Assembly: GCA_031277995.1 (NCBI GenBank)
Contig: JAITLH010000024.1
Coordinates: 1-7,170, forward strand
Length of the DNA: 7,170 bases
DNA from: Deltaproteobacteria bacterium
Lineage (GTDB): Bacteria; Desulfobacterota; Desulfarculia; Adiutricales; Adiutricaceae
Direction of reading: 5' to 3'
A program made the position numbers and the translations under genes. The number at the start of each line of letters is the position of its first letter. Position 1 is the first letter of the stretch. Under the pieces are notes generated by a model that was not told the origin of the DNA, did not search any database, and was given only the letters and a program-made list of their open reading frames with translations. This document shows, one piece after another, positions 6,101 through 7,170 of this stretch.

Positions 6101-6195
6101 ACGGCCCGAACGGTTTCCATGACGCCCCCGCCCAAGGCCCCAAAAAGTCCGATCGCCGGGCCCAAAAAGAAGCCCTAAGGAAAACCCTCATCTAA
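3109..6195 (+). CDS. rhlB: RhlB-like DEAD-box RNA helicase with giant disordered extensions
   Basis: This 1028-residue protein is about 2.4 times the length of E. coli RhlB. The ATP-dependent RNA helicase core spans about 424-800. It has the Q motif (Phe426, TTPIQ 447-451), Walker A AQTGTGKT (468-475), PTRELADQ (504-511), CTPGR, DEAD (577-580), SAT (610-612), TDVASRG (725-731) and YIHRIGRTAR (752-761). By recall of the families, FSDFDL, DIAGQAQTGTGKT, RLIDY, GFIKDL and ACEEH with EKIPV shortly after resemble RhlB more than RhlE or SrmB. RhlB unwinds RNA for RNase E in the gammaproteobacterial degradosome. Residues 1-423 are Pro/Ala/Glu-rich, with tetrapeptide repeats and FGxxIK motifs. Residues 800-1028 contain a DR repeat (823-832), an aromatic island (862-892) and a basic patch RRRKRPRGK (984-992). 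Both extensions look disordered and suit RNA or partner binding (inference). The same frame stays open after this stop, so the annotated C-terminus may not be the original one. Confidence 0.92.
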   Translation: MFSKTPGGDIPPEGVKASDGTQGPDPQSAEGEQTRQTNHELSESEDLQTPARSDPARDNFIPAPQTPNPKPVKPRRLDYWGQFGLGIKAKVPTPPAPEGAAEVAPEVGPEPAPEVAPEAELGVAPEVSLQAGPEVALASSAPDSPDQIPSDQISPDQNAADLAPTGQADSGSPAGEGQTQTQAQPQAQDAKKALKSAKGLAYSSFGPAIKPQKPKTKAQKLSDEKSSPEEPDLAAVSPEAPVASKGLGENVESIQEPAPGAETKPILGETPGPSEPMIEQKPMLGPSPSIAEGLKLDTLKFESYPETILGDLRSSDSPAETITQSPAAEVKNVDSPKARINLSGLEAPDFGPTDESPGEPQALAEAVAKSVAEAVPEAVAESVPESVAESGGLPQADESGPAQPPLAAEDPDLRAGRPNFLTSTRFSDFDLPSEIMLGIEAAGFDCTTPIQAQVIPVALEGLDIAGQAQTGTGKTTAFLVPLLSRLIRKPSMNPGLPRALVITPTRELADQIYKDAKLLASATNISLALIMGGLEYREQSNALQDGADVVICTPGRLIDYLHQGIFVPSAVEVAVVDEADRLLDMGFIKDLKTILSKLPPFTHRQTMLFSATLDDRVLELTYQYMNPPQYITAEPDPQSKIQIDQTLYHVSNSEKLPLLIGLLRHQEHSRVIIFCNTRSRVDWLTKKLTLNGFQAEGITGDLPQAKRLKLMQAFKDQRLQIMVATDVASRGIHVEDVSHVYNYDLPQDSENYIHRIGRTARAGKTGKAISFACEEHVYHLEAIENLLGEKIPVVWPDEALFDKDQAGDVKFRERERPRDLGRDRDRDRDRDRERPSSRPSRPAPIPFQERSERRIPVQVNRPGGIFGISPRFPVQNGAVDVRQVLSWKPSEFTAEDAKISRARSAKPARQGAYAQNGSAQDSPYDSYGPEPRPEPRPEAKRPEPTGAPHPYAPDPEPPLYFGPEPEGLDDSYDDRALANDRDNRRRKRPRGKLGRDFDGPNGFHDAPAQGPKKSDRRAQKEALRKTLI
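3415..3522 (+). repeat. Degenerate 12-bp tandem repeat (V-A-P-E type) in helicase N-terminus
   Basis: Nine consecutive 12-bp units encode degenerate tetrapeptides around the consensus Val-Ala-Pro-Glu, residues 103-138 of the helicase. Units vary at several positions, including third codon positions (GTC/GTT, GAA/GAG). The repeat is in frame, so gain or loss of units changes length without disrupting the protein. The encoded segment is acidic and proline-rich, probably extended and unstructured. Confidence 0.7.
4198..4281 (+). repeat. 12-bp tandem repeat (A/P-E-A/S-V) before the helicase core
   Basis: Seven 12-bp units in register alternate GCCGAGGCCGTG-like and GCCGAATCTGTG-like forms and encode (Ala/Pro)-(Glu/Lys)-(Ala/Ser)-Val at residues 364-391; the last unit ends in Gly. 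The units are more alike than those at 3415-3522, which suggests newer expansion. The segment lies about 35 residues before the Q-motif phenylalanine and may form a linker or short helix. Confidence 0.8.
5575..5604 (+). repeat. Hexamer repeat encoding an Asp-Arg dipeptide run
   Basis: Five copies of GACCGA or GACCGC encode (Asp-Arg)5, residues 823-832, just after the helicase core. They lie within a longer Arg/Glu/Asp-rich stretch. Mixed-charge RD/RE runs are known from RNA-processing proteins, where they can promote RNA contact or condensation. Such a role here is inference. Confidence 0.85.
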
Positions 6196-7170
6196 GACGA
6201 CCTAGAGGCCAAGCCCGTCCCCGAACCCCTGGAAGCCCAAAAACGGCCGCCCGTCTCCGCCCAACGCCCGGACCAACGCCCGGACCGGCGTCCCCAGGAC
6301 GCGCGCGCCCAAGATGCCCGTCCCCAAGATACCCGGGCCCAAGATCAGCGTCCCCAGGATGCCCTGGCCCAAGACCAGCGCCTTAGCGCCGCGGCCCAGC
6401 AAGCCCCGGCTCGAGGCGATTCGCGCCCAGAGCCGCGTCCCGACGCCCGGCCCTCGGCCAAGCCCCAAGCCCGGCCACAGGCCAAGGCCAAAGCGCCCGA
6501 ACCCATCGATTGCCAGGTGGCGGTCGAGCAAGAATACGTCGATTCGGGCCTGGTTGAACAGCATCCCAACGTGGCCTTGGCCGCGAGCGAAGAGTTAGCC
6601 GCCCAGGCGACCAAGACCGATCAGATCGCCCAAGCTTCCGTCCCGGCCAAACCGGAACCCCAGGCCCCGGCCAGCTCACTCGCCCCCGCCGCCTCAGTCG
6701 CCCCGGCCGCCCCGGCCGCGGCTGAAGTGGAACTTGATTTCTGGGGCCGTCCAAAATCCCCGGCGCCCACGCTTGACCAAGCTCCCCCAACGGAACCGGC
6801 TTCTCCCTTGGCCGCCCAGGCCGGCGCGAAAGCCGAGCCCAAAGTTCAAGAGCCCCAGGCCCAAGAGCCCAAAGTTTTGGAGGGGGCCGTTAAGGACGAT
6901 CCCTTCAGTTCTTTGGTCATTCATGAAACCTCTGAGGTCATGAGTGAAATTTCGCCAAAAGCCGCGAGCCTTCCCACTTTTGATCATATGCCCTCCCGAG
7001 GGGAGGCCGCCTCGATAAAACCTGACCAGACCGGTAAGCCAGCCAAGCCTACCGAGGATGTTTCGGTCGGTCCCGATCTTTTTGGCCAAACCATCGACCA
7101 AGAACCCAGGGCCAAAGAAACCACCCTTGAAGATATCGTCGTTTCGGCCCAAGGCCCCTCGGCCCAACCG
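6196..7170 (+). CDS. Open frame continuing the helicase past its stop, right end missing
   Basis: These 325 codons run without a stop in exactly the helicase frame, starting directly after TAA 6193-6195 and leaving the window. No family is recognised. The product is Pro/Ala/Gln/Glu/Arg-rich and probably disordered, like the helicase tail before the stop. Signs of coding are tandem repeats in register with this frame (6262-6375) that vary largely at third positions, an LDFWG motif (6733-6747) and FGQTI (7081-7095). No ATG occurs in this frame before 6940; GTG 6517, GTG 6571 and ATG 6988 have no ribosome binding site, and the GAGG before ATG 6940 is only 2 nt away. Most of the frame thus cannot be a normally initiated gene. 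It may be the severed tail of the helicase, a readthrough extension, or a sequencing or assembly artefact. The + strand is poor in T here, which also lowers stop frequency. Confidence 0.5.
6262..6375 (+). repeat. In-frame 12-bp and 15-bp tandem repeats beyond the helicase stop
   Basis: Two identical copies of CAACGCCCGGAC (6262-6273, 6274-6285), encoding Gln-Arg-Pro-Asp, are followed by six 15-bp units (6286-6375) encoding x-Arg-(Ala/Pro)-Gln-Asp, with Leu replacing Arg in the last. Within the 15-bp units Arg is CGT, CGC or CGG, Gln is CAA or CAG, and Asp is GAT or GAC. Many differences are therefore silent in the helicase frame, which supports past translation of this frame. Confidence 0.8.

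Noticed and set aside
6202..6790. Several minus-strand open frames opposite the post-stop region
   Set aside because: They are Gly/Arg/Ala/Leu-rich shadows of the repetitive + strand frame, with no domains or ribosome binding sites.

Overview
The window reads as bacterial chromosome, all of it transcribed left to right as far as can be seen. It carries three recognisable genes plus a long reading frame that runs off the right edge. In order they are a Fur-family metal-responsive repressor (855-1334), a secreted S41 carboxy-terminal processing protease of the CtpA type (1417-2838), and an RhlB-like DEAD-box RNA helicase with very large low-complexity extensions (3109-6195). After the helicase's TAA comes a stop-free, same-frame stretch to the end of the window (6196-7170) that looks like more of the same disordered protein. 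No tRNA, rRNA, insertion sequence, CRISPR array or phage gene was seen. The gene set and the RhlB-like and CtpA-like sequences suggest a Gram-negative bacterium, perhaps of the former Deltaproteobacteria (Desulfobacterota). That placement is a guess, because nothing in the window is diagnostic.

Positions 1-854 hold no convincing gene. The region is rich in G and T on the + strand. It has two sigma70-like promoter candidates (184-212 and 317-345). The second has a textbook TATAAT and overlaps an inverted repeat. If that promoter is used, fur has a leader of about 500 nt. The leader contains long T tracts, a perfect 12-bp tandem duplication, a duplicated 15-mer that makes a 10-bp hairpin with a competing alternative pairing, and a second perfect hairpin 65 nt before the fur ribosome binding site. 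Fur, the protease and the helicase each have a good Shine-Dalgarno sequence that fixes the start.

The 82-nt fur-ctpA gap has only a weak hairpin. The 270-nt ctpA-helicase gap is A/C-rich and holds two hairpins that could end transcription. Base composition therefore flips from G/T-rich on the left to A/C-rich on the right, in intergenic as well as coding DNA.

The most interesting part is the helicase. A normal-looking RhlB core of about 380 residues sits between an N-terminal extension of about 420 residues and a C-terminal tail of about 230, both rich in Pro, Ala, Glu and Arg and built partly from short tandem repeats. The frame then continues for at least 325 codons beyond a single TAA. 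That continuation has in-frame pentapeptide repeats that vary largely at third codon positions, and an aromatic Leu-Asp-Phe-Trp-Gly motif that echoes Leu-Asp-Tyr-Trp-Gly in the helicase N-terminus. It has no credible start codon near its beginning. The continuation could be a nonsense-interrupted or misassembled single protein, stop-codon readthrough, or the start of a separate scaffold-like gene. The sequence alone cannot decide. The genes have no obvious shared pathway: metal or peroxide regulation, envelope protein processing and RNA turnover.
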